Positions 1-11,466 of a stretch of 64,000 nt of DNA are shown here, piece by piece. Source of the stretch: Zygnema cylindricum (taxonomy: Eukaryota > Streptophyta > Zygnematophyceae > Zygnematales > Zygnemataceae); assembly GCA_037447655.1 (NCBI GenBank), contig JBBHKE010002052.1, positions 729,585 through 793,584 on the forward strand, given 5' to 3'. The notes beneath the pieces were generated by a model. That model made no database searches, was not told where the DNA came from, and saw only the letters and a list, made by a program, of their open reading frames with translations. Positions within the stretch are counted from its first letter, which is position 1. The number at the start of each line of letters is the position of its first letter. The position numbers and the translations under genes were made by a program.

Positions 1-735
1 GATTAGTGACGTGACTGACTAATTAGAAAAGGTCCGCTTAATGGTCCAGCTCATATACTAAGGCATAAAAAACCGCCTTCAGGTTTTTTTAGATTTTAAC
101 GCTCCAAGAATCCTGCAGAATTCAAAAGTGATTGAAGAAAACTTTTTAAATTGTAAGCGAGCGATCAAAAAGAAATCGACGGCTCACACTCCAGATTGCA
201 CTTTGCAGGATTTGAAATTGATCGGACGCTCCAAGTTGAATCTTAGATGCGCGAACGTTAATGAGCGGCCCAGATTGCATTCTTAGGTTTTTATTTTACT
301 TCGTATTTATACATAAAAAATATAAAACTCGAAATTCTCGCAAACTTTGACATATTTTTTGTCTTTATGATCTTGGACCGTGACGTAACGACGATGACGT
401 CAATCCAGGTTTTACGTCAAAGTCAAGGTCCTTCCGCAAATGACTCGCCATTATGACACGTGTCGGGTTCTTAGCCATTCACAACTCTCCATTTTTCAAG
501 TAGTAAAAAGAAAAAACAAACAGTCCGGTAGAACAAAAACATATCGAAAGTTTTTTTTTTAAATTTCACGGGCAGTTTCTATGATACTGTTTTTATGCTC
601 TTTTCTTCCCTCACACGTGTGACGAAATAATATAAGAGGCTTGTCATCACTCAAAGATCGAAACGATCTTACATTTTTTCCGAAAACCTCCTCTAATAGC
701 GCCCAGGCGTCGCACGTGTGACATTTTTTTTGCAG
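1..735. other. Gene-free stretch upstream of the permease exon
   Basis: No coding exon is recognisable here. The final bases are a T-rich tract followed by GCAG, a good 3' splice site for the exon that starts at 736, so at least the right part is probably intron of the permease gene whose earlier exons lie outside the window. Confidence 0.5.
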
Positions 736-1979
736 ACGTACGCGTTCGCACGTGACAACGGCATCCCGGGTTCGTTCCTCTGGAAACGTGTGGACAAAAA
801 TAAAGTACCACGGAACGCCGTGTGGCTCAACGCTCTTTTGGGTGCAATCGCCGTGACGCCCGCACTAAAAAACGCGCAGGCGTTCTATGCTCTCAGTTCC
901 ATGTGCTTAGTTTCGTACTTAGGCGCGTACCTGCCGTCGATGTTTTTTCGAGTTTACCATCCCGAGGAAAATTTTCATCCCGGACCGTTTTACTTGGGAC
1001 GATATTTGGGCAAATACTGGTGAGTGTACTTTTATTCGTCCGTACATTATGTGTACTTGTGTACGGTTTATCGAATTGTCGGAGGAGGACGTTTGGTCTG
1101 AATTGAATAACGAATGAGAATGAAAATTAGGGTTGGTTATTAGTGTATTATTGAAACTAATGAATCTAATAAAGAAAAAGAAATAAATGAATGAAAATGA
1201 AAGTCACGTCACGAGATATACTCTTAATACTTAACACAAATGTGAAAACGTCGAATTATGCGGAACTCTTTTTTAGGTGAAGACGTGAACCATGTTTGAA
1301 TCTCATTATTGTATATAATCAACTTTAAATATACGGTAGTTGTTAACATTGAACAAAGTTCAAGTTGTTTCAAACAAAAAACCATGAGAAGTCAATTTTG
1401 TGGAATCACAATTGATTTGGGCTAAAATTTGTATAAATATCAATTACTCCAGTCAAATTCGTTGACTTATTTTTCAATTTGACTTGCTAAACTCTACATC
1501 ACATTCTATATTTTATTTGTTGTGTTCTTCTCCATTTTCTCACTTTTTTTGGCATTTTCCTTTCACCTTCCCCATCTAAAGAAAAAAAGGAACTTCTTAA
1601 AAACCCAAAAATCCAATTCTTCCTAAAAACTCCTAAAGGACAAACCGGCGATAGTCCCAACTCATACGTCTTATTATTTATTATTAGCTCTTATTATATT
1701 TTCTAGTATTTTTGACTAGTTTCATTGGTTTTTTCTGCTTTTCCATGTGGCAGTAAACTCGTTCACGTGGTGGCCATCGCTTGGGTTTCTTACACATGTT
1801 GCGTCTTTTTATTGCCATATTCATACCCCATTTCATGGGAATCGTACAATTATGCCCCCCCGGGTATGGCACTTGTATGTTCATTTTACATTCTTTGGTG
1901 GTTTTTGAGCGCCCGAAACTGGTTTACCGGACCGGTTAGTGACGTAGTAGAAGAACAGCCTATTAATGAGAAACAATGA
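736..1979 (+). CDS. Amino-acid/GABA permease, APC family, last two exons (partial)
   Basis: Two exons join to give the C-terminal part of an APC-superfamily permease resembling plant BAT1 (bidirectional amino acid transporter) and fungal GABA permeases. Exon 736-1019 follows a T-tract plus GCAG acceptor and ends TACTG before GTGAGT. Exon 1754-1979 follows GTGGCAG and ends in TGA; the phases match (2 bases plus 1). Family signatures are FARDNGIPGS, VPRNAVWLNALLG, FHPGPFYLGRY, then SYTCCVFLLPYSYPISW, NYAPPGMAL and ARNWFTGPV, which correspond to the last transmembrane segments and the short cytosolic tail. The 734-base intron is too long for most fungi. Earlier exons are outside the window. The family is clear; the substrate cannot be read from sequence. 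Known relatives act in cellular membranes and move neutral amino acids or GABA. Confidence 0.88.
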
Positions 1980-3229
1980 GTAAGTAATAGTAAAGAAGCA
2001 CGCAGGAATAACACAATCTAAAGGTTTTAGATAAAAGGAAGAGCAAGTGGAGAAAGGAAAAAAAAAGATGAAAAGAGTTTAGAAAAGAATTAAAGGAAAG
2101 AACAAATGTATCCAATTTTCCAATAGCTTTTTATTGGATGCGGTTATGTTTTTATTTTCTTTTATCGGTAGGTGGTAGCGATACGAATACGTTTTCGAAG
2201 TTAAAAAATTATTTTGATGATAATAGAGTGTATGTTTAACTCGTTTGCTTTCTAATACGGTTATTTAGTAAACAATAAGATCTAGTAAAGAAATAAAATC
2301 TAGTCGGGGAATAAAATATAGTGAGTAGTAAAAGGTTTGATTGAGAAAGTGGGCTTATAATTATAAAAATCTTTCAATTTAAGTGTTTTTAAAAAATTGT
2401 CAAAAATAGTGTTAGGGAGTTGAGGTAAAAAGTTTTGTTACAATGTAAGGTTTGCGATTTTTAAAGGAAATTTGGTTTTGGGTAACTTTTTATAATTTCA
2501 AGATTTTTGCAAATGTAAGCAATGTGTTTGTTTCTCCAATTGATCACATTTATTGTATTGGAAATTATAATAATGGAAATTCTAATAATGGCTGTTTATA
2601 TATAAGTTTGGGTTTCCATGAGCAAAAAATCAAAAGTTGAAAGAGTCTTAGTTTGAGAGATCACAAAAAGATAAAATATAAATCAAAGAACAATAAAAGG
2701 ACGCAAATAGAGAAAGAGCGAAGAATAACAAAAGATAAGTACGAAGAGACAAACAAGGAAGTCATGGGAGAGGCTTGTCGATAAGTTTTGTCTTAGCTTT
2801 TAATGAATTTTAAAATGGAGACAAAAGAGACTTTACATGAATATTTTTACTAAAGGAAAGAATTGAAAAGCCGCAAATGCGGTTTCGAGGTAAAAATAAT
2901 TCTAGTCATGACTAATGAAGGTAGAACTGACTTAGATAACAAGAATAAAAGAAAAAGAGAGATTCCGCGAAGAATCTTCTACACTACTAAACATATGCAC
3001 ACAAGCTAAGAAAATACATAACGCTAAAACGGAGTAATAGACTTAAAAGTTTAGGACTAACACTAATTTAAATTTCGCATTAACACTAATAAATCCTTAA
3101 CACTTATAAGTTATAGCCATGGGCGCTGTGATGTTTCGTTGACGTTTCAGTTTTTACCGTATGTCTACTCAAGATAAAATACAGTGCGACGTCCTTGTTT
3201 CGTGTCAGTTGATGCGATTTCATTTAAAC
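1980..3229. other. Gene-free AT-rich stretch
   Basis: Downstream of the permease stop codon. The first few hundred bases are A-rich on the plus strand and may hold the 3' UTR, but no unambiguous polyadenylation signal can be singled out. Around 3055-3115 there are short TAACACTAAT repeats like the MITE ends seen elsewhere. No supported gene. Confidence 0.5.
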
Positions 3230-4560
3230 TTTTCAGGGAAACAAAAGTGAAAAGCATCGCAGTTATTAATATTTGTGTAAAGGAAGTACAGTAGTACAGG
3301 TAAGGTTCGTTAGTTTTCTCGCCCGTGGAGTGAAAGGTGTGAAAGGGTCCTACACGAGGCGAAATGCGCCGTGACCTTCACACTTTGCAAAATACCGCCC
3401 GGTTACCTCAGATTTTTAGGGTCATAGGGTTATTGGTTGTGTTTTTTTATATATAAAAAAAAACACAAATGATGAAAAACCCTAAACATATATATACCTA
3501 CGACGCGCTGCGCGGCGCGAGGCGTCGTAAAGCGAAATGGGATGGGGGACGATGTGGACCCCTTCACACGCGACCTTCACACCTAAAAATGCAAGGTTCA
3601 GGTAAGTACTCTGTACTGTACTGTAATGTAGTGTTGTGTATTGAGGCCCCTTTGCCGACATACAGAATTCTCGTACGATTATTCGTACGTCATTTCCGTA
3701 CTAATTTTGTACGAATCTTCCTTCCCACCAAATATTTCGAGATGATTTTTGTTGGTCCGGAGCGACATATCGGGCCCACCCGATCATTCGATATTCCGAG
3801 CTCATCTCGATAAGAATTTTCCCGATACACAACATTACAGTGTAAGGCCTCTACTCCATTAGGCGGTCCTAGTAAACATGCGGAGACGTCTATTTGTAGA
3901 GTTCACTGGCACGGCGTTCCATTATGACGTGCCAGTAAACATCGTTTCTCAATTATGATTGGCGCCACGTAGGTTAAATTTCAGATTATTAAAATCTAAA
4001 AATATTCTTCAAACTGAAAACCCGTACATAATACTTGTACGAGGGGAGGTAGTTAATGATTCGTACGAAAATTTGCAACCAGATTTTAATTTTGAAATTG
4101 AAAATCAAAATTTCGAAACGGAATGTCAAAAAGGCGCCGCAAACTTCGAAGGTCAGCGGATGTCAGAAGGAGAGTACGAGAATATTTCGGTAGACATGCA
4201 TACACCGTGGCGGAAGGCACATGGCGTGTATGACGTGTTCGTTTCTCATCGCCTGTTAGTGGTGGACATTTTTTATACTTTTCACGTGTACCAATGGTAC
4301 TCATTCCGTGTGAAGAAACTCTCCTCGCAGAGGAGGGTCTCTTCACACTGGACGATTTGCGCGATTGCTTCGCGAATCTAAAAAAGTGAAACATCCAACG
4401 GTCGATACTTACGCCTATAACATTGGAGCCATCCAGTTAACATGTTTCGTCATGTTTCATCTGACAAAAAAAAATGGTACAAAAATGAGCGAAATAGTAC
4501 AGCATCCAGTAAACAACCCCACTTTTCCTCAAATGGAAGTTCACCCTTACCAATATTAGA
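3230..4560. repeat. Degenerate TIR/hairpin DNA-element debris
   Basis: No credible gene; the open frames here lack any recognisable domain. The sequence shares pieces with other repeats in the window. CTCCATTAGGCGGTC near 3855 recurs at about 52300, and GTGGCGGAAGGCACATG near 4208 resembles a segment near 52650. A strong hairpin lies at 4308-4348. It is best read as decayed DNA-transposon fragments. Confidence 0.5.
4308..4348. repeat. Hairpin with CCTCGCAGAGG core
   Basis: The arms 4308-4326 and 4330-4348 are nearly perfect inverted repeats (two mismatches in 19) around a GCA loop. The top of the stem reads CCTCGCAGAGG. Comparable hairpins with similar tips occur at 33538, 34390 and 38261. 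Confidence 0.7.
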
Positions 4561-4980
4561 GTATCAAACTCAGAGGCAAAGGTCGCAAAAGTCAAAATTT
4601 TAGATAACCGAAACGGACCGTTTTTTTTTTCAAAATCTGAGTACCCGACACCTGACTAGGTTTTGTCACGCTCCTAAATTGTTAACCGTTAACCGTACCG
4701 CGTTTATGAAAATAAAAGTTAACCGAAACTAAATTTCTGGCGACTACCCGTAACTACCCGTACCCGAAAAAGTATAGAATTACAAAGCTCATTGTTATTA
4801 GCGTTAAGCATTTATTACACCGCGAAACGTAATTATCGTAAATAAATAATTAGAGTAAAAAACAATTAGAGTAAAAAAATAATTAACGTTATCAACTCTA
4901 ATTTATATTTTTTCTTTTTCTCAAAAACAAAATTTACTCTAGTTTATTAATACCTCTAATTTTGGTTTGTTTCCGTAATA
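4561..4980. other. Gene-free stretch with one MITE-like end
   Basis: ACACCGCGAAACGTAATTA near 4817 matches the left terminal inverted repeat of the MITE family found many times later in the window. Its right end was not identified. Repeated TAGAGTAAAA and AATTAGAGTAA phrases follow, as in other copies. Confidence 0.5.
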
Positions 4981-6088
4981 ATTATCCGCGTTGAATATCT
5001 TTTAGGTATGTCGAGCGTGCCAGGGAAACATAAGAAGAAGGCCTGCCGCTTGAAAGAGTCTGCACCGGAGTCCTGCAAATAACCCCAAACGCGGATGCTT
5101 CCCGTGATGGTGATGATGCCCATTTCTGCCCCCCATCCCTCCCGTAGAATGCATGCAAAGAATTGGAGATAATCGGAGAGGAAATGGTAGTGAATGCATG
5201 GGAAGGTGAAAAAGATACCCCCCCCCTTCCCCCATCTGGCAGGAAAAATGGGGTGGGTTTTGGTAATCGGGTTGAGATCCCAATTCCCCCCCCACTTAGT
5301 CAATCGTGACTAAGACAAAAAATAATTACCCGCCTAATTTGTAGCTCCCGCAGTACCAGGTGATTGATGGTTAGGGCGTGGATTCCAAAAGGCGGTGCCA
5401 ACACTGGCTGCAGTGATCGCAAACCAGACGTTGCCCAGCTGGGATAGAGTACATGCTGAGGAATAGGAAGGAGGGTCGACAAAGTAAGTTAAGTGAAAAG
5501 TGCGTTCGTCCTCCAATCCCCGAAGATGGCAAAGGGCCACATTGATTTGATTCTCTTTGATTTTTCGGCCATCCTTCCCCTCTAAGGTAAAAACCCCCTT
5601 GTTAGAAACCTCTACCACTTTTAAGATTTCCCGCCCGGCTGAAATATCCAGCATGTTCTTCTTCTATTGAAAAAAAATACACAAAGTCTCCGAGCATAAA
5701 TCGCCGTTGTCGTGGCACATAATTTCTGCTCCAGTGTTGAGAATACCACAACTCATCCCGTGTTTGAGCCGCCTGTAAATTCCCCATGGCGAGAGGTATC
5801 TCTCGGTGGAATACTTTAGCTCTGTAGGCGATCAGTTTCTCGACAGTCCCTTGGTCATCCATTTCTTGGAGGACCACTGCTTAGGCTGAGGCAGCTATGG
5901 GCAAGATGGGATGTCGTCCAAATAAGAAGAAGTAGAGGCTATAAGAGTGGAGGGAACCTTGCAGGCTAAACCAGTATCCCATGGCAATCCAAGGCACCTT
6001 TCTGTCCCACTCCCCCAAATCTTCTTGGACTGCACATTTTTGTACTGACCACTTCAAAGTCTCTACGCAATTTTTGGCCAAACCAACT
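4981..6088 (-). pseudogene. Ty3/gypsy-type integrase C-terminal relic
   Basis: On the minus strand three overlapping frames in succession (about 6081-5881, 5877-5602, 5654-5334) resemble the end of a Ty3/gypsy integrase. A catalytic-core tail contains a FLFGRHPILPIA phrase (typical SPFFLLYGREP-like block). It is followed by RRFMLGDFVYF and a GPY/F-like module with VVEVSNKGVFTLEGKDGR and the NQINVALCHL end. A stop separates the first two frames and a frameshift separates the second and third, so the coding is dead. Neither LTR nor the rest of pol is visible; the region ends at the junction with a copia LTR piece at 6089. This is a fragment left after truncation. Below 5334 only remnants of low coding quality remain. 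Confidence 0.6.
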
Positions 6089-6278
6089 AATCGCCTGGTT
6101 GGCCATTTTCAGTGATTCTTTTTGCTACGGACTTAGGGGAGTTCAAGCTGCACAGAGGTGCAGTCAGACTGTCAATTTTGTCTTCTTGGGCAACAGTGGA
6201 TGTGGCTGCAAGTGGGCTAGTTAAAAGCTATCTAGAGGCTTTTCAATTCTGTAGTCTAATGGAGGACACATAATTTCA
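6089..6278 (+). repeat. LTR 3'-end fragment (copia family 1)
   Basis: This piece is homologous to the last 190 bases or so of the LTRs of element A (compare 12268-12457): the CGCCTGGTTGGCC, GTCAGACTGTCAATTTTG and CTAATGGAGGACACA blocks occur in order and it ends in TTTCA, the LTR 3' terminus. It abuts an inverted LTR head at 6279. Confidence 0.8.
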
Positions 6279-6560
6279 GTTAGAGCTAACGGCTACACCT
6301 CGCTCTGCCGGTCGGAGGTTCGAGTCTTGCTGGACTCAACCTTTTGTTGAGAGTGACATATGTCACAATTTAGTCTTGCCTATGGAGATGAGGCAGCCAT
6401 GGCTCCACTACTCTCTCTCTCCTTCAGTGACTACAACAAGTATGGGAGATAGAAGAAACAGGTAGAGACAGACTGCCTATGCTTTTTATTTCTTGTTCTA
6501 CTAAGCTATTCAGACCTAGAAATTACTCCATTAATCAAGTGATTTCAACACTCCCCTTAT
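6279..6560 (-). repeat. Inverted LTR 5'-part with antisense tRNA-like module and polypurine tract
   Basis: This is the reverse complement of the first 280 bases or so of a family 1 LTR. Read on the minus strand it begins with a polypurine tract (AAGGGGAG) and TGTTGAAATCA, passes the conserved CTTGTTGTAGTCACTGAAG block and the ATGGCTGCC mini-frame (start at 6400), and ends at the edge of the tRNA-like module (6279-6341, box B GGTTCGAGTC on plus). It faces the LTR of element A, so the two form an inverted pair about 160 bases apart. Confidence 0.8.
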
Positions 6561-6719
6561 GTTGATTTTCGTGAAATCCGGGATTCGGTATGTCCCATAC
6601 TAGGGAAATCTGAGACCGCCAGGGCTTGAACCTGGAACCTTTGACTTGAGCTGTCAGCGCACTTACCACTGTGCCACCAGCTCGATGTAGAGCCTAGCGG
6701 GTCCGTACAAAAAAAAACC
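6561..6719 (-). repeat. tRNA-derived SINE-like element
   Basis: On the minus strand 6683-6611 is a 73-base tRNA-like sequence: box A-like TGGCACAGTGG, box B GGTTCAAGCCC, and a perfect five-pair T arm (CCAGG/CCTGG) around TTCAAGC. The acceptor stem has mismatches and the anticodon loop lacks the usual U33, so a working tRNA is unlikely. It lies between two opposed LTR pieces. A tRNA pseudogene or the head of a SINE both fit. Confidence 0.55.
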
Positions 6720-7720
6720 TGTTGAAATCACTAGATTTATGGAGTATTTTCTAAATCTGATTAGCTTAGTAGGAAAAGAAAGGAAAAGCGTAGGCAGTCT
6801 GCCTCCACCTGTTTCCTCTATCCCCCATACTTATTGTAGTCACTGAAGGAGAGAGAGAGTAGTGGAACCATGGCTGCCTCAGCTTTATAGGCAAGACTAA
6901 ATAGTGACATAAGTCACTATCAACAAAAGGTTGAGTACGATAGGACTCGAACCTCCGACTTGTAGAGCGAGGCGTAGCCGTCAGCTCTAACCGGTCTGTT
7001 GTTGAAGCTCGTTAAATACATAGGGTTTGATAAATACTTAAACTGTATTATGATATTGAAACCGATTAACTGAATTATGAATGAAGGAACATTGAACTAT
7101 TTAATATAAAATGTGAATGTGATCCTGCACGAAACAAATGAATCGGACATTTGTTTCGACGGCTAACATTTAATGTCAAATTTAATCCAACGACATATAT
7201 CGCCGCCAAAATCCTGGAATGGTCACTTTGGCGTTTTAGGACGTGGCATGACCTGGCGCCATGTAGAGGGATAACATTTGGTCGCGAGAATTCCGGGGAA
7301 CATACGGACGAGTGGAAGGTTAACAAGCGTCCACTGAATGGTCTTGTCGTACACAGGCCGTACAGAAAGGACATCGACCGTAGTACCTCTCTGTAATGTA
7401 AAGTTATTTGATTGGTTTATACTGCAGTAGATAAGGATTGTGAGAGGGGTTAGGACTTAGCATTTTTGAATAGACAACCACCTCTCTCTTTGAGAGTTTG
7501 TATAAATTGGAACTTTTGCCACCTCATAACTTATCGGCTGGTTGGCTGTTTTTAGTGATTTTTTTTGCTACAGACTCGGGAGAGTCCACACTGCACACTG
7601 GTGTTGTTAGATTGTCAATTTTTGTGCTTGGACAGCAGTGGTTGTGGCTGAAAGTGGGTTAGTTAAAAACTACCTAGAGGCTTCTTAAATTCTGTAGTCC
7701 AATAGAGGACAATAATTGCA
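6720..7720 (+). repeat. 5' LTR of element A
   Basis: About 1001 bases, TG...CA ends, similar along its length to 11467-12457. It contains the conserved CTTATTGTAGTCACTGAAGG block (around 6830-6850), a mini-frame ATGGCTGCC (start 6870, six codons then stop), and an antisense tRNA-like module at 6993-6929 (minus; box B GGTTCGAGTCC). Confidence 0.85.
6929..6993 (-). promoter_or_regulatory. Antisense tRNA-like (Pol III box A/B-like) module in LTR
   Basis: On the minus strand GGTTAGAGCTGACGGCTACG is followed about 30 bases later by a consensus box B, GGTTCGAGTCC. It lies about 210-270 bases from the LTR start and reads opposite to the element. Equivalent modules occur in the other LTRs of the window. 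Box A is weak here, so Pol III activity is only inferred. Confidence 0.5.
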
Positions 7721-7735
7721 AGTTATGAGCCCACC
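7721..7735 (+). promoter_or_regulatory. Primer-binding site of element A (initiator tRNA-Met anticodon arm)
   Basis: AGTTATGAGCCCACC directly follows the LTR. It is complementary, with two mismatches, to the anticodon arm of plant initiator tRNA-Met, the internal region used as a half-tRNA primer by Drosophila copia. Confidence 0.7.
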
Positions 7736-8800
7736 CTCTAGGGTGCCCATCTTCAATAGATATGGGTTCATCTATTGGAAAGCCATGATGACAGGGGCTT
7801 TGTGCGAATAACGATATTGGGGTATTGTCAGTGGACAAGTGAAACGTCCACCTCACGAAAATCCACCCGGATTTCGTGGAATAAGGTTTTTTGTAGTAGC
7901 ATCTGCTGCTGCACGAAGGCAGATGATGGGGACAGCAGTGTGTTTAAAAAGGGAAAAGAGAAGGAGACACCTTTTACTCCTATCACTCCTATTACCACGA
8001 CACTCGGAGCGGCGGCCGTGAAGACCGCGGAGAACGATACCCACACGTAGGAAGACATCAACATGGCTGCCAAAAACTTCATTCTAAGACACCTCACTCA
8101 AGATTTGGAAACCCCCACCTTGACATTTACAAGGCCGAGGAGTTGTGGGTGAGTTTGGTGGAAATCTATAGAGCTAGTACTATTCAAGAGCTCCAGTTGG
8201 CCCAACAAAAGTTAGGGAATTATACTTATAAAAGGGGAAAGATGTTAAACTACTGTAATGATCTCTCTTGTTTGTATATAGACATGGAGAGTGCCGGGTG
8301 GAAAGGTACAATGAAGATGAAAGTTAACACTCTCATCATGATGTTACCTAACGAGTACGAAAACATAGTGTACCGAGTACAGGAAATGACTGATAGTTCA
8401 TGGAAGTGAAACACAATGGTCCGGATGATACTTGTGTAGGAGAACACAATGGAAATTAGGAGAGGGGGAAAGAGCATCCAAGCTCTAGCTGCAAGAGCAA
8501 ACCGGTGAGGGAAGGACCCGAAGAAACCGTACAAAGGGGAAAGAGATCAGTCTGGAGTACCAAGGCCTTGAAAGGGTCTTTGTCATTTTTTGCAAAAAGC
8601 CTGGACACTTCATAGCAGATTGTGTCAAGCTGTTGGAGCTGAGGCTCCAAGAGAACCGTGGAGGGGGTTCTTCTGGAGGGAAGAAGAAAGCTATTGTGCT
8701 CATAAAAGTAAAAGGAGAGACCGAGGACGAGTCTTTTGAGGAGGAGGATGGGGAGCTTTTTCTTGACGAGAGTCAAGAGGAGAAGGAGATCCCTCGGTAA
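7721..8800 (+). pseudogene. Gag of element A (broken)
   Basis: A Gag of the UBN2/copia type can be followed through several frames. A start region over the primer-binding site is followed by a middle part at 8143-8409 (containing LMMM-like NTLIMMLPNEYENIVYRV, also seen in C, D and E), and a zinc-knuckle region near 8580-8630 (FCKKPGHFIADC, C-x4-H-x4-C visible, first Cys displaced by a frameshift). The acidic stretch at 8710-8790 corresponds to the Gag-protease spacer. Several stops and frameshifts make it inactive. In retrotransposons Gag packages the RNA in cytoplasmic particles. Confidence 0.7.
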
Positions 8801-9170
8801 CAGAAGTGTGATCTTAGAGCAATTTCGGGAAGCTCCACAAGAAGGATGGATCATCGACTCAGGTGCATCCATGCATATGTGTTGTGATAAGCACCTTTTT
8901 ACTAAATTAAGAAATATCCCTTTTGTAGAGATAAAGTATGGGGTTGGGTGAGTGGTTACTACACATCTAGTGGGGTCGGTAGATCTGAAAGTTTTAGTGG
9001 AGGGTAAAACTTCTATACTCACCTTCTCAGATGTACTCTACATTCCTTAGCTAAGTAAAAATCTTGTCTCTACGTCTGTATTAGATGACAAAGAGTTTGA
9101 TACCTTCACTAGAAAGGGAGTCTTTACAGCTTAGTATGGGGATGAAGTCTACTTCACGGCAGATAAGGGC
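8801..9170 (+). pseudogene. Retropepsin of element A (broken)
   Basis: The aspartic protease active-site motif DSGAS is intact (WIIDSGASMHMC, near 8850). It is followed by the conserved VEIKYG, VDLKVLVEGK and FSDVLYIP blocks and LVSTSVLDDK. In-frame stops near 8948, 9048 and 9133 end the frame. The role in intact relatives is cleavage of the Gag-Pol polyprotein. Confidence 0.7.
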
Positions 9171-10236
9171 GGCCTAGGAATGTTTTGGCTTAACCTGAGT
9201 AATGAAAATAAGAATGCTTACTATGTTGGTGTTCCAAAGTTGATGATTTGGCATAAGCGGTTGGGGCATGTGCATTTTCATAAGCTGAGGGAAATGAACA
9301 AGCTTGGTGTAGTAGAAGGCATTCAGTGTGGGGATAATAAAATGGTGGATTATTGTAGTGGCTGTGCTCAAGGTAAGGCTCACAGACTTCCCTTTCCCAA
9401 AGCCGCCACATAAGGGTGAGAAAGTACTAGATCTGGTCCACACAGATATCTGGGGATCTACAAAAGTACCTTCAGTTGGAGGAAAGAGGTTTATATTGAC
9501 AATAACCGATGACAGGTCTAGATACTCTATATTATACTTCCTAAAAACAAAGTCTGAAACACCAACTTATTTCAAAGAATATAAAGCCTGGAGTGAGAAG
9601 TTGCATCGAACCCCCATTAAGAAAATAATGAGTGATAATGGGGGGGAATATACCTCTAACCAACTTGAGAAATACTTGAGAGATGAGGGAGTTTAGCACA
9701 ACAAAAACGTACCATATAACCCGGAACAAAAGAGGTTGAACCGAACACTAGGAGATAGTGCATGCAGTAAGTTGGCCGACAAGAAAATAGGAAAGAGATT
9801 TTGGACAAAAGCCATGAACTGTGCCAACTACATTAAGAATAGAGTTCTTACATCAGCTGTAAAAGAAATGACACCTTATGAGAGATGGGTTGGAAGGAAA
9901 CCATATATCTCTCACCTTAAAGTATTTGGTAGCCAAGTTTACAGTTTTGACACGGATAGGAAAAACTTGAAACTAGATTCTAAGGGAAAACTTGGATACA
10001 TTGTAGGATATGATGAGGATGTCAAAGGATATAGAGTCTATGACTTAGCAAAGAAAGATATCATTCTGGTAAAACACCTAGTTGTCATGGATGAAGGGAA
10101 GTCATTTGACCCCATCAAATATACCAAGAAGATAAGAATCAAATTTGAGTCCGAAAGTGAGGAGAACTCTGTCTTTCCCGAAAAAGACATGATTGAAACA
10201 TTGATTACAGATTCAGGGGAGATCCAAGATACATGA
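9171..10236 (+). pseudogene. Integrase of element A (broken, catalytic Glu lost)
   Basis: The zinc-binding HHCC part is visible (WHKRLGHVHFHKL, then CSGCAQGKAHRLPFP). The catalytic core has HTDIWG and SDNGGEYTS. The block that carries the catalytic glutamate is shortened: where C and E have NGVAERLNR, A has only KRLNR, consistent with a small in-frame deletion. The frame is interrupted near 9410 and at 9694-9696. The core continues in 9736-10236 with KRFWTKAMNCANY and LGYIVGYDEDVKGYRVYD. The protein could not catalyse integration as it stands. Confidence 0.75.
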
Positions 10237-10419
10237 GATCCACCGGAAACCTCACATATTCCTATGGACTTTGAAGAGACACAAAAAGGAGGAACCGGAA
10301 TTGGCTTCAATGGATAGGGGAGCTGGTGAGAAAGTAAAGAGAAATCCAAGACTTCCCTCCATTAGAGCTTCGAAGTTTGAGGGAGGGAGAAAGAGCAGCA
10401 AAATGATACAAAAGATAAC

Positions 10420-11466
10420 AGGCCGCTCACAAGGTAACTAAGCAATCTCACCTAGATGAGCCTTAGTCATACTCGGAGGCAGTGAATAGTCTGAAAAAAG
10501 ACAAATGGATTATAGCCATAAATGATGAGATGGCCTCCATCATGGAAGTAAATACTTGGGAAGTAGCGGACTCTTCTACGGACAAAAAACTGATTGGCTG
10601 TAAATGGGTGTTTAAACTAAAATTGAACCCAAATAATACCATAAACAGATATAAGGTTTGATTAGTAGCAAAGGGGTTTACCCGAAAGATGGGGATGACT
10701 ATGAGGAGACTTTTGCTCCAGTTGTTCGATTCCCATCAGTAAGGATTCTCCTCAGTCTGGCAGCAGCGGAAGACATGGAAATACACCTGATGGGTATTAA
10801 GACTACCTTTCTTATTGGTGAGTTAGAGGAAGATTTTCATGCGACAACCAGAGGGGTTCGTGGAGAAAGGAGAATAGAGCAAAGTATGCAGGCTCATAAA
10901 GTCTTTATATCGACTGAAGCAAGCTCCCCGACAGTGGAATAAGAAACTAGATGAGTTTCTCACCGGTCAAGGATATATCCGGATCAGCTCTGACCATTCC
11001 ATCTATATGTTTGAAGATGAGAATGGTGTGATTTTTATTGCAATTTATGTGGATGATCTGCTAGTGTTAAGTAAATCTTTGGAAAAGATCAATAAATTAA
11101 AAAAAGATCTTAGAAGCAAATTTGACATAAAGGATTTAGGGGAGGCTAGGTATATTTTGGGAATCCAAATAGAGAGAGATAGGGGGAAAAGGATCATTAG
11201 ACTTACTCAAAAAGAAGCAATAGGTAATATGCTTAAGAAATTACAGATGGAAAATGCAAACAGTTGTACCACTCCCATGGACTTGAAGAAAGTAAGTGAT
11301 GGAAGTGTAGAAGGTGGAGTGAAAATCCTAGATGATCAAATTAGTCCAGAAGAGAGAGAGTTTATGAAGTCTATTCCTTACAAGCATGTATAGGAAATCT
11401 ATTATACTTTATGAACTATACCAGGTCGCACATAGCATCAGCGGTTGGAGTTAAAAGTAAGGGGAG
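10420..11466 (+). pseudogene. Reverse transcriptase of element A (broken, no RNase H)
   Basis: Copia-type RT blocks appear in order: LIGCKWVFKLK near 10590, DYEETFAPVVRFPSVRILL, then HLMGIKTTFLIG where the first catalytic Asp of the usual DIKTAFLNG is Gly, and IYVDDLLVL with an intact YVDD at 11046-11057. FDIKDLGEARYILGIQI follows. A stop falls at 11391-11393 and the frame then gives GNLLYFMNYTRSHIASAVGV, after which the sequence jumps straight to the polypurine tract. The whole RNase H domain is therefore missing, and the element could only move with help. Confidence 0.8.
11453..11466 (+). promoter_or_regulatory. Polypurine tract of element A
   Basis: AAAAGTAAGGGGAG lies directly before the 3' LTR start. 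In LTR elements this is the plus-strand DNA primer. The same AAGGGGAG core precedes the LTRs of D (17345-17333, minus) and the LTR remnant at 12690. Confidence 0.8.

Noticed and set aside
3469-4394. Open frames of 100-140 codons on both strands
   Set aside because: They lie in repeat-like, hairpin-bearing sequence, overlap each other on opposite strands and show no domain.
6611-6683. 73-base tRNA gene candidate
   Set aside because: The T arm is perfect, but acceptor mismatches and lack of U33 argue against a working tRNA; kept as SINE-like or pseudogene.
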